From: Pisaster brevispinus
Taxonomy: Eukaryota > Echinodermata > Asteroidea > Forcipulatida > Asteriidae
Direction of reading: 5' to 3'
Assembly: GCA_023634235.1 (NCBI GenBank)
Contig: JAMKCF010000003.1
Location: 4,182,958-4,246,957, forward strand
Length of the DNA stretch: 64,000 nt
Below, piece after piece: positions 35,030-45,423 of this stretch (position 1 is the stretch's first letter; every line of letters begins with the position of its first letter). The notes under the pieces are model-generated. The model made no database searches. It saw only the letters and a list, made by a program, of their open reading frames with translations, and was not told the DNA's origin. A program made the translations under genes and the position numbers.

Positions 35030-36120
35030 TTTTAAAATGTATTTAAATAAATATATAAATAAATAAACAGAATCAATAAATAAAAATAAATATAAATAAC
35101 AAAAATATATTATATATATTTACAAATTATAATAAATAATAAATAAAGATAAATGTATAATTAAATACATTTGTAAATAAAAAAGAGTACAAAAATAAAC
35201 AAATAAATAAAGTAATAAAAATAACAAAAATCAGTCAATAAGTAAATAAATAAAAATGTAAACAAATAAATAAAGTAATAAAAATAACAAAAATCAATCA
35301 ATAAAAAAATAATTAAATTAAAAAATAAATAAATGTATAAATAAATAAATAAATATGTTAATAAAAAGAGTACAAAAATAAACAAATAAATATAGTAATA
35401 AAAATAACAAAAATCAATCAATAAGTAAATAAATAAAAAATAAAATAAAAAATTACAAACAAACAAACACCCCAATGAGCAAACAAACAATTAAATAAAT
35501 AATAATAAATACAAAAATATGTAAATATATAAATAAATAAATAGAATCAATAAATACAAACTAAATACAAAAATATGAATATTTATATATAATTAAAAAA
35601 CAAATCAATATTAAATAAGTAAAAAAATAATAATTTAAACAAATAAATTTATAAATAAATGAATATATAAATAAAAAGAGTAACAAAATAAACAACTGAT
35701 TAAAAAAAAAATAATTAAATAATCAATAAGTAAGTAAATAAATAAAAATTTGTATAAATAAAATATAAACAAACAAACAAACACCCCAACAAACGAGCAA
35801 ACAAACAGTTAAATAAATAAGTATATAAATATATAAATAAATAAAGAGAATCAATAAATAAAAAATAAATATAAAAATAACAAAACATAAATATAAATAC
35901 ATTTACTTTAAAAATATAATAATAAATAAGTAAATAAATACAAATTTAAACAAATAAATATATAAATAATTAAAATATCAGCAAACAAACAAACCAACAA
36001 AAAACAAACCCGCAAACAAACAATCAAATGAATAATAAATAAATAATTTATATAATTAGCTAATTTACCAACAACCAACTTACTAGTTAATTAATTAATT
36101 TATTTATAAATAATTAATAA
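35030..36120. repeat. AAATAAAT-type low-complexity tract
   Basis: About 1.1 kb dominated by A and T with AAATAAAT, AAACAAAC and TATAAAT words. The long minus-strand frame inside it (F/Y/L/I-rich) is a product of the missing stop words on that strand, not a gene. Confidence 0.92.
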
Positions 36121-36689
36121 CATCTTATTACACAATCCTCACATTTGGAATCCTTTATATCCGCATTTCCAATATCAAATGGAAGCCAGACTTATTGTCT
36201 TGATATAAAAATCCTTCATGGTGTTACGCTCTAAGAGTTGTAATCCCAAGCACCCAAAGTTCTACACAGCAAGTATGTATCCTTGGAAGAGTCTGATGCA
36301 GAATGTCAGGTGTTCCATCCAGGTTATCATCAGGTGTTCCATCTTCCATCTGGGTTATCATCAACATGACTGCTACATTGTTCATGGTATCTCTTCTGCA
36401 GAGGACTTGCTTTTCAAGAGCATTCAATACTGCAGCATATCAGTTATGCTAGGCTTGTTGCATTTTATAGATGGCTGCAGAGCGGTATTCCTTTCTTGTA
36501 GATTCCAAAAGCTCCCCGTGAGCCCAATCTGGACTTTTCCTGTACAAACAAGAATAAACAATATTCATTAGTTAATTCATTATCAAGTAATGATGTGAAA
36601 ATGGAACAGCAAACTGATTATTGTCTACACAAATATCATTATAATGGGTTGTCATTCTGTAACCTCACCCCCTAACCAGGGGGCTGGGG

Positions 36690-37030
36690 CTGGTGCCCCC
36701 CCCCCCACAAATTTGCAGTGGCCTCACCCCCAAGGTGCCCCCCACACAAACATATCGGAATAGTGCTCCAAAAATTAATAGGAAAAAGAAAAGGGGGATG
36801 CCTGTTTGTATAATCTAATTAAAATTTAGTGAACGATCGTTATCGGTATCGCTACCGCAGCCACAAAATGCCACGAACATAAGAGGATGGTGGCCCCCTG
36901 CAGCGTCCCCCTTCCAATATAAAAGCATGACCCACCACTGACAAGCCTATCCCCCTTGGGCCCCCACAAGTAATGCGCTCCCCACACACACTGAAAAAGT
37001 CATGGCTATGCCGCTGTCCACGCCCCTCCC
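36690..37030. repeat. Inverted relative of the repeat at 16886-17155
   Basis: GCTACCGCAGCCACAAAATG, GTGGCCCCCTGCAG and CCAATATAAAAGCATGAC are the reverse complement of blocks at 16886-17060. It is flanked by poly-C runs and an A/AC-rich stretch to 37140. Confidence 0.6.
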
Positions 37031-37379
37031 CCCTCAAAAAAAGAAAAACAAAACAAAACAAAAACCCCACCACCAACAAAAGCAAACAAACAAACAAACG
37101 CCACAACAAACAAACAAAACAACAACAACAAAACAAAACGAAACTAAGAACTTGTTCGCTTCTCATTGATCGTCAAGGAAGTAAAACTGTATCCTAATTA
37201 ATTCTTAATAAAATATTAAACTTGAAATACTGAGTTTAGTGAGAAAACTATTGACGATATTAAAAAAACATGTTGATGATTTGTATTTAAAAAACCTCTT
37301 TTTTTAAAGAAGTTAAAGCATGTTCACTTTTGATCAAAAGTATTAACAAGAATGAGTTACCTACCGCTTGGACAGCATT

Positions 37380-37605
37380 TTTTTGTTTTTTGGTTTAAGC
37401 CATGATGCCCTTGACATTTGAAAAGGGGGTTCAAAAACAGTAGGCTTCTGGGGGATCCCAAGACCAACCCACATACCAAGTTTGGAGTTGATATGCCAAG
37501 TCCTTGAGTTATTGCTCGGACAATGATTGCGAGACACACACACACACACGAAAGGACAAGGCAAACACTATATGCCCCTTCGGCTTCGCCGGCGGGGCAT
37601 AAAAA
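37380..37605. repeat. Repeat-like block with (AC)n and GC-rich hairpin
   Basis: Contains (AC)n at about 37536-37551 and GCCCCTTCGGCTTCGCCGGC at about 37574, a compact GC-rich hairpin. The block looks like a dispersed repeat, but no second copy is in this window. Confidence 0.35.
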
Positions 37606-38933
37606 TAGAAAATATATGGTTCTCAAAAGAGACAAAAGTAGGTATTGATTTTTACCTGTAAAACATGGTGCACACCTTGCCGTCATCCACCGCTGGGGAT
37701 GTCTCTCCATCAACTGGTTCTGTTCTGAGGTGTCTCCACTCGTGATCAACTTCTGCCTCATCTCACAGCTTCATCACTAACAGGTGAGCTCCTCAAAGTA
37801 ATCTGACTCTGTTTTTCCATCAACTTCACTCTGAGACCCTCGATAGTAGAGTTAGCTTTCTCAGATGTTGGGACAGACTGGAATTGCTCGATCACACAAA
37901 AACAGCTGCTGATAAATGTTAAAAAAAGATTGAAATGTCATGAACAAAAATAGTAAAAGCACAAGCCAAGATCAAGTATTGGGATCTAAAAACACGTGCC
38001 CCCACCCCCCCCCCCCCCAAGTATTGGGATTCAAAAGCTTTTAAAAACGATCAGTTCAGTATTCACTCAACGATTACTCCTAAGAAAGTCATTTTAGATA
38101 AGGAAAAATGCCAAGTCTGCCCCCCCTTTTTCACTCATTATAACTAAAATAAAATCTTGTTTATCCGAAAGTGAAAATGTAGCAGTCAGATTTTTGTATG
38201 TATCCCGTATCCCGTTTCCAATGACTTTCTTTTCACTCAGAAAATACGTAGTCTGATCATTGATCCAAACTGTTAATGTTGGTAAGCAGCAAGAACGGCC
38301 ATGCTGGCAGGCAGGCTGTATGGGGCCTGTAAACCCACAATGATGTAGGCCCTTTGTGTTAGTACATGAACATTAGAACTGTATTTGAACATTTTTCACA
38401 TGCCCAGACTCCCTGGGCACCATTACATACAGAATGAAAGAGGATGGTCCAAGAAACACACCCATGGTCATCTTGACCAAGCCCATGGGGTTTTAGTATT
38501 TCTCTTACAGGTTTTTGAAAACATTAATATTTTGACGCATATCCTACCGTACATGTACATGATCTTTATGCAGTTAATCAATGCATTTACTCCTAATTTT
38601 CAACGGTCAGTTTTACATGTCCAAACCCAATGGGCCGGGCACCACTACACACAGATTTGAAGAGGGGTGTCAAAGGAACACACCTATGGTCATCTTGACC
38701 CGGCCCATTGTGTTTAAGTATGATTTTTATTTTAATATAGGGCCTAGTTCTATGAAAATTCCGTACATGATTTTTATCCACTTAATCAATGCGTTTACTC
38801 CCAATTTTCGAGATTTTTTGCTCCAAGTAAATTTGAGGGCGCTCTTCTTATTTAATAAAGTTTCACTTTGAAAAGATTAAGTTATCGTTCAGAAGATAAT
38901 AACACGTGCATTCCCCCCCCCCCCCGAGTAGGC

Positions 38934-39857
38934 CAATAGACCTTTCTATTGCAACGTCACAGCCGGAGTTTTTGCCAACGAGGTTGGAAAACTATGGAAA
39001 GCCATAAATGCAAAACGAGGTTGGAAAACTATGGAAAGCCATAAATGCAAAACAAAAGTAGATAGCTTCACAGTTTGTAACACAAATATTCAAACTAGAA
39101 CAGCGAAGCTGCCATGGCGAGCTGCCGATCGCCAGATAGAAGACCAATGACTAATTGCAATAAGGAGTTATGACCATTTAAGGTTTTCATTGTTTTAGCT
39201 CGTTCAACTGGAACCAGTGATAAACTCTGAGAGTTTTATCTTTTCATATGAATTTACATGTACACACAGAGAAAAAATTACACAGCTTGTGTAAAATTTT
39301 ACCTATTTGAGTAGTATTTGAGTGAGAACTTAGTTCAAAACTTTAAAATTTTAGTTTGAGTTTGGTTCTTTAAAATCCAGAGGTCAATATTTGAGCCTGA
39401 AAAAAACTTAAACATTTTTTTTATTCCCAAAACTTTAACATTTTTTTTATTCACAAAACTTCAACATTATTGGAAAAAATAGTTGAAAATTACAAAAAAA
39501 AAATGACTGGCAATTATATATAACAATCTCACTTGGGCTTGTACATACCATAAAACACCTCAACTCAAAGACTGATACTTGAAACAAAAACTTTAACATT
39601 TCCACTGAACGCGGACGGCCGGACAGACGGACGGACGGACGGACGGACGGACGGACAGACGGGACGGAAATTGTCATTACATAGGCTCACTCTGCTTCGC
39701 AGCTCGCCAAAAATACTGTTTAATTTGTTGGAAACAAAGCAACCAGTCATGGGAGGTAATTTAATTGAAAGTTTGCAGATTGAATGTTTTGCTAAAACTC
39801 TGACGTCCATGCCAACCAGCGCAGTTTGTTTATTATCAACAATGGAAAGGTCTATAG
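38934..39857. mobile_element. hAT-like element, copy 3
   Basis: The left end CAATAGACCTTTCTATTG is the inverse of the right end CAATGGAAAGGTCTATAG (39840-39857). The right 190 bp match 7670-7840 (CATGGGAGGTAATTTA, CATGCCAACCAGCGC, GTTTGTTTA..ATCAACAATGG). It contains the GACG microsatellite. No transposase. Confidence 0.65.
39612..39664. repeat. (GGAC)n microsatellite
   Basis: GGACGGCCGGACAGAC followed by about eight GGAC units. Confidence 0.9.
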
Positions 39858-39881
39858 TATACAACTAATGAATGTTTATGA

Positions 39882-40020
39882 GTGCAATGGTAAGAATATT
39901 TTCACGAGTTGAAGATGGAATGTTCCATTCAACTCGGCGAATGTTCCATTCAACAAGGCGAAGCCGAGTTGAATGGAACATTCCATCTTTCAACGAATGA
40001 AAATATTCTTACTATTGCAC
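39882..40020. repeat. Long palindrome, arms about 57 bp
   Basis: Arms 39882-39938 (GTGCAATGGTAAGAATATTT...) and 39963-40020 are near-perfect inverted copies. The 24-nt spacer contains a third GAATGTTCCATTCAAC. Confidence 0.85.
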
Positions 40021-40043
40021 GAATGAAAAACATTAATTATTTG

Positions 40044-40464
40044 TTTTATATAACATCCAAGTAGATCATTTGATCGGAGGATAACACTATACTATAAAGC
40101 TTTCTTAAGTGCATCTACTACTTTTATTTTGACTTAAAAAGTTAACAATAAAAAGTCAACAACGGTTCAAGTTAAAAGTTAACAATGGTCCAACAGTCAA
40201 AACAGTAAAACAAGTTAAAAGTTCAAATTTAATAATGTAACTATCCAATCAAACAATTCCGCCAAACTGTGTAAACAGGCAGTCACTTTCGTCAGTGGAG
40301 AGCGGGCGAGCGTCACATAGAACAAAACGAATGGAACGAAAAATGCACGGTGAATGGAACGAAAAATGCACGGCGAATGACGTAGCAACGGTACGTTTAT
40401 TTGCCATCACGTGACGGACAATCCTCCAATCAAATGGCAAGGATCTACTTGGGTGTTATATAAA
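40044..40464. repeat. Inverted-repeat element adjoining the palindrome
   Basis: TTATATAACATCCAAGTAGATC (40044) is mirrored by GATCTACTTGGGTGTTATATAA ending near 40464. A 26-bp unit GAATGGAACGAAAAATGCACGG is tandemly duplicated inside at 40329-40379. Together with 39882-40020 it may be one composite element. Confidence 0.6.
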
Positions 40465-40469
40465 CCTAA

Positions 40470-41020
40470 ATAATATTGAATGACACAACGGTATGTCCTC
40501 GGTATACTTTTACTTAAATGTTTGCCATAACATTAACGTAGGTCTTTTCTAGCAAACTAATGTATGTCTCGATATACCGTTATGGCCAAACAAAATAAGT
40601 GCAAACAGAAAACATTTTTAAAATAGCGATCATTTCCATTTGTTTGCCAAGAAGTTACGTGCAACTTGGACAGATTCTATCATTTTATTTGCCGTATCAA
40701 TAGTGACAATATCTCTTTCTGTTTTAAAAAATGCGACAAACAGAAACATGATTCACAAATAATTGCTTTCACACAAATACATATCAATGTAGATCAAGCA
40801 TTTAAATGTTAAAGTTAATCTAAAATTATACTGTTTTTGTGTGTGTGATAATTTTATTAATTTGACGATCTCATTGCTGTACGCCCATACTGTCAATAAA
40901 GTATTGGAGTGACATACACCCTTCTGCTGGAAACAAAAGAAACAAGTAGAAGACGTAGATAATGGTATACATCACATCATTTTGCCAATAAACGCCACCT
41001 TTTCTATTCTACCTCCATGC
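40470..41020. other. No gene seen
   Basis: AT-rich, short frames only. Confidence 0.4.
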
Positions 41021-41021
41021 A

Positions 41022-43885
41022 ATTTATGGGCAAAACTGTTATTGTCAATACCTTTGTTGGCGCTAGTATCAAATACTGAGGTACCACCTTGTTTGTAGCC
41101 TGTCCTGGGCCCAATTTCATAGCGCTGCCTAACAGTATAGCGCCTTAGCCTGTACTGGGCCCAATTTCAGCACAGAAGCGTAGTAAGCACAGACAAATCT
41201 TGCTTAGCAGAAACAGGATACCGGCCAACATTCAATAAAGTTCACACTGTTGCCACTTGTACCCCGCTCATTTCTTAAGTAAAAAAAATTGCTAAGCAGA
41301 ATTTTCTGCTTAACGGCTATATGAAATTTGGCCCAGGGCCCAACTTTATAAAACCTGTAATAAAAGTACAAAAATTTGCTGATCACAGAAAACAATTGCT
41401 TGGCACTTTTTTGGCAGAAACTGGTTACCAACCAAAATCTACAAAAAATACATTGTTGTGACTGGTGCCTCGCTTATTTCTTGCTAAGTAAAGAAATATG
41501 CTAAGCAGACTTTATGGCCCTGTGCCCAATTTCATAAAACCTGTAAGCACAAAAACTTGCTAAGCACAGACAACAATTGCTTCGCAGAAACTGGTTACCA
41601 GCCAAAATTACATTGTTGTGACTGGTGCCTCGCTTATTTCTTGCTAATTAAAGAAATTTGCTAAGCAGAATTTTCTGCTTAACGGCTTTATGAAATTGGG
41701 CTTAATTTCTTAAAACCTGTTACCAGCCAAAATATTTTTAAAAAATACATTGTTGTGACTGGTGCCTCGCTCATTTCATGCTAAGTAAAGAAATTTTCTA
41801 GGCAGAATTTTCTGCTTTAACGGCTTTATGAAACTGGGCCCAGAAAAATCTTGCTTAGCAGAAACAGGTTACCAGCCAGCATTCCATAAAGTTCACATTG
41901 TTGCCACTGGTACCCCGCTAATTTCTTGCTAAGTAAAGAAATTTGCTAATCAGAATTGTCTGCTTAACGGCTTGCGCTGCTATACGGTAAGCAAATTTTC
42001 GAGCTAGCTAGCAAACAAATTTGGAAGCGTAAGCGTGTTTCACAGGTAAGCAAGACAATTAGACAGCCACCTTGCGCGTCCACCGTGGATTTCCATTGTT
42101 ACGTTATTCACTTTCATACAGTAAGCACCTGAAGGTTAGCATGATAAGTTTAACTATGAGAGGAAGGCTGTTGTCATTAGTTTCATGGGTGCCAGTCTAT
42201 CCTACCAGGGATCAATCATCTTTTATCCCGAGGATTGTGTTAAGCAAATGGAGCGCATTAAGTGTTTTTTCTTTTGGAATGGCAAACTGGATGATAAAAA
42301 AAGGAAAGACTATTACCGGTCCTGTTACTATGGGATGCACTAGCTGCAAGCTTTAAAACCAAATGCTTTTAAAAAGTATCACACTGAAATCTGGGAAATG
42401 GAGAAATCTTTTATGCAAAGCTAGCGGGAAGAACGAACTTGGCTGGTACATTTTAGATAACCCTAGAGCCATTGTTTGTGGTACTCAGGATTATTATAAA
42501 GAATTAATTCATTACAGAAATCTGAACTTAACTATAGCAAAGTGTTCTCCTGTGTTGACGAAACTCATGAACTCCCCCTCTGGAAAAATAGCACTAGTAA
42601 GTACTAATGACAAGGATAAAGAAGAGGACAGCAAAATACTTAAACCCGTGGGGATGAATCGTTTAAAACTTGTTCTCGAAAATGATAGCCTAATTAGTCA
42701 CCAAACTCTGGCTAAACTTTGTAAAATCTTGTCTTTAAAGCCTGTAGAATTAGCAATGTTCTAAAGAAAAACATTAATCACAGCTACGTCACACCTAACC
42801 ATTTTAAAAATAATGTTACCATTGAAGATAAACAGACCGGCAAAAATAGTAGACTTTTGGACAATAATGTTAAAGATGTTTACAGGTGTTTTATTAATAT
42901 TCAATTCATGTCTCCTGCTGTTTTGCAATACTGGGTTATTAATTAACAATTACTAATCATTTCCACATTACTACATACATCCGATGTTAATACTCGGTGT
43001 CCCCTCATGGAAGCCGATGAAAAAGATTTGTGGTTCAAATTAAAACATAGAATTCTCCCTACTTAAGATAATTTGTACAAATTTGGTATCACAGATGACA
43101 CTGATCCTCGACACTGCAAGGTTATGGGTTGAAGCTGAACGTCAATAAAACCAAAGGCCTCTGGCTGGGGAGATGGAAACATAGACAAGACAAACCTTGT
43201 AGTTTTATTTGGTGCGATGATAAATTGAAAAAGCTTGGTATTATCTTTTGTAATCGTGTTACACCAGAGGACAACTTGGGGGCCGAGAGTAAACACAATT
43301 CATTGTGTCCTTGACAAATGGTCCAAACGCCACCTTAATCTTATGAAACGATTGAACATCTTTTTACAGAGTGTGGTTTTATAATGCTTTGTTATTTGTC
43401 GAAAAAGTACTTAGGCAATCCACATTTCTATCTCTTCGATTGTGCTAGAGTTCTCGATATTTACATAACTGACGATGCATGCAGTTAGCACAAAAATTTG
43501 TTTACCGTTAAGCAGCGCTAAGAAATTGGGCCCTGGGCCCTATTTCATAAAGCTGTTAAGCAGAAAATACTGCTAGGTAATTTTCTATGCTAAGCAGAAA
43601 ATGAGTGGGGCAAATTTTTTTAATTTTGGCTGGTAACCAGTTTCTGCTAAGCAATTTTCCTGTGCTTAGCAAGTTTGTGTGCTTAAAATTCTGATTAGCA
43701 GATTTCTTTACATTGGAACTTCATGATATGTGAGCTGGTAACCTGTTTCTGCAAAGCAAGATTTTTCTGTGCTTAAAAAAAAATTTGTGCGGAAATTGGG
43801 CCCAGGACAGGCTATAAACCGTTACCTAAGTAAATGATACTAGCGTACTAACAAAGGTACAGACAATAACAGTTTTGCCCATTAA
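41022..43885. mobile_element. Composite element: long inverted repeats enclosing a LINE remnant
   Basis: Outer arms 41022-41120 (ATGGGCAAAACTGTTATTGT ... TAGCCTGTCCTGGGCCCAAT) and 43790-43885 are inverted copies. Inward of them, the left side holds at least four tandem copies (about 41345-41985) of a unit with AAACTGGTTACCAGCCAAAAT ... TTCTGCTTAACGGC; the right side (43505-43780) holds the same unit inverted. The centre is LINE-derived. This may be an inversion-duplication of GGGCCCAATTTCAT repeats around a retrotransposon, or a foldback transposon that captured one. Confidence 0.65.
42225..43400 (+). pseudogene. Scrambled non-LTR retrotransposon (LINE) reverse-transcriptase remnant
   Basis: Readable pieces in different frames: QMERIKCFFFWNGKLDDKKR (about 42247-42306), VYRCFINIQFMSPAVLQYW (about 42880-42936), LWFKLKHRILPT then NLYKFGITDD (about 43030-43100), LKLNVNKTKGLWLGRWKHRQ (about 43130-43190), LDKWSKRHLNLMK (about 43310-43345), YETIEHLFTECGF (about 43342-43380). 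Such motifs belong to the C-terminal half of LINE ORF2 and the zinc-knuckle-like tail. The LNVNKTKGLWLG piece normally lies N-terminal to the FFFWNGK piece but here follows it and splits the tail, so the copy is rearranged as well as frameshifted. Not functional. Confidence 0.75.
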
Positions 43886-45423
43886 AGTTGAACTCACCAC
43901 CAACACGTGTTCAATTATACTGCATTCACACAATAAATGCCTGGGTCTTTGTAGAATACCTTATTGGAAATTACACTCTGGTAACAATAATCTAAGTGAC
44001 CCAAATAGAATTCTTGGATTAATTTATATACGTAGGCCTATGCCTATTTGTCTTCGGCATCAATAGTATAGTAAATATCGTATCATTTTTGTATTTGCTG
44101 TGTACACATTTTTCTTCTTTTAAAAAAAGTCAGGGGCTACTCAGAATTATCGTTGTTAAAAAAATATGTAAAATAATTACAATTTTGTTGGAAACGATTT
44201 TCGATTTCACAATATATTAATTTTACTGGGCTTTAAAAAAAAATTCAAACTGAAAATCAAAATTTTAATTTTAATTATTTTCGTCAAGAAAAAGGCGAAA
44301 ATTTTAAACTTTAAACTATTGTTATCATTATGGGCCGTACATGTTGAATTGTTCCTTTTACAAAGAGCTCACATTCAACAATTTGTTTACCAAAGATGAA
44401 CGATTCAAATGTCAAATAAAATTTGAACCGAAGTTAGAATACACACAACATTGAATATCATTATCAACCAGAAATAAAATTATACTGTATCGCGCTCTCT
44501 TTATTCGATGATTTTTTCAAAGAAATCACAACTTAAAATCCGAAAATTTCATTTTTAAATCGATACCCGCCTAACCCTCTTCATTTACGGTGTCTTTTAC
44601 AGATCATGTTGTTTGGTATTAAAACAGTTTATAACAGCTGACGTTACATGTAGGCTAATTTTCCCCTTTTCACTTTTCAAACATGTAGGCCTAGGCCTAT
44701 TATTAGGCCCACACATTGATCTCAGATACAACTATCCACGCGAGGTAGAAATAGATTATGTAACCATGATACTCTAAAAAGAAGAAGTCGATTGTTTCAT
44801 TTGATTGACAACAAAGGGCCATTGACTAGCACAATACAATGACCTACAACAATGTACGCCACGGGCCAAAGGTTAAAGATACGTCTGGCCCTTACTTCCA
44901 AGTGCCGTTGTAATAGTAATACTAGGCCTACGTGCATGAAGGCGGAAATAGAAATGCTACAAAATTACTCGTTTTATGAAAATGTTAGTGTTTACACGGG
45001 TTCCATGAGGCCTATTCCTATTCTACATTTTGAACTTAAAATAAACTACACGATAAAGCTTACCTCTATAGACATTAAGACACACAAAATTAACATCCGG
45101 ATGCGGTGTTTACATAAATCAAGCATGGGTGGTGACCATTTTGAATACACGTCACGGCATCAAGTCGTCGAGTACCCTGACCCTTACTACTGTGTTCATC
45201 TGGCGGTAATCGGGTACCTGTCTTTTTCTCTGGCTGGTTCCAATCACCTGTGTCTGTCCATAGCTCTATGGTCTGTCGAAGACCCCGTACACAACTGGCT
45301 CCCGCAAGATCTCGCGGTAATGAACAGAAATGCGACGTCGGAATCCAATGAACGCAATGTAAATAGCGCCACCAACCGTCCAGGTCCATGAAACTTACGG
45401 AGACATGAAAATAAAAGAAAAAC
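43886..45423. other. Upstream region of MED21
   Basis: No exon recognised. A plus-strand frame of 179 codons (44852-45391) has no known domain, and its C-terminal part overlaps the likely MED21 promoter and 5' UTR, which is locally CpG-containing (45120-45400). I treat it as chance. No TATA or initiator is clear enough to call. Confidence 0.45.

Larger units (their letters stand above)
36221..37908 (-). pseudogene. Broken gene of unknown family, two phase-matched exons
   Basis: Exon X (37908-37656) follows a strong acceptor (long T tract, TTTATCAG) and ends TTTTACAG/GTAAAAATC. Exon Y (36539 down to about 36221) follows TTGTTTGTACAG. The phases fit: X leaves AG, Y starts G, giving Arg and then KSPDWAHGELLESTRKEYRS. 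X reads IEQFQSVPTSEKANSTIEGL at its start, then shifts frame around 37760 to reach EVDHEWRHLRTEPVDGE. Y shifts frame twice within 30 nt (SITDML is readable only in the shifted frame) and returns to LNALEKQVLCRRDTMNNVAV. Amino-acid-like composition, splice signals and matching phases argue for a former or poorly assembled coding gene; the frameshifts argue that it is broken. No domain is recognised. The intron carries the repeat at 36690-37030. Confidence 0.4.

Noticed and set aside
35161..35490. 109-codon minus-strand frame rich in F, Y, L and I
   Set aside because: Entirely inside an AAATAAAT low-complexity tract that lacks stop words on that strand.
44852..45391. 179-codon open frame upstream of MED21
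   Set aside because: No recognisable domain, no splice or start context, and it runs into the MED21 5' region. Part of its length has overlapping open frames on the other strand.
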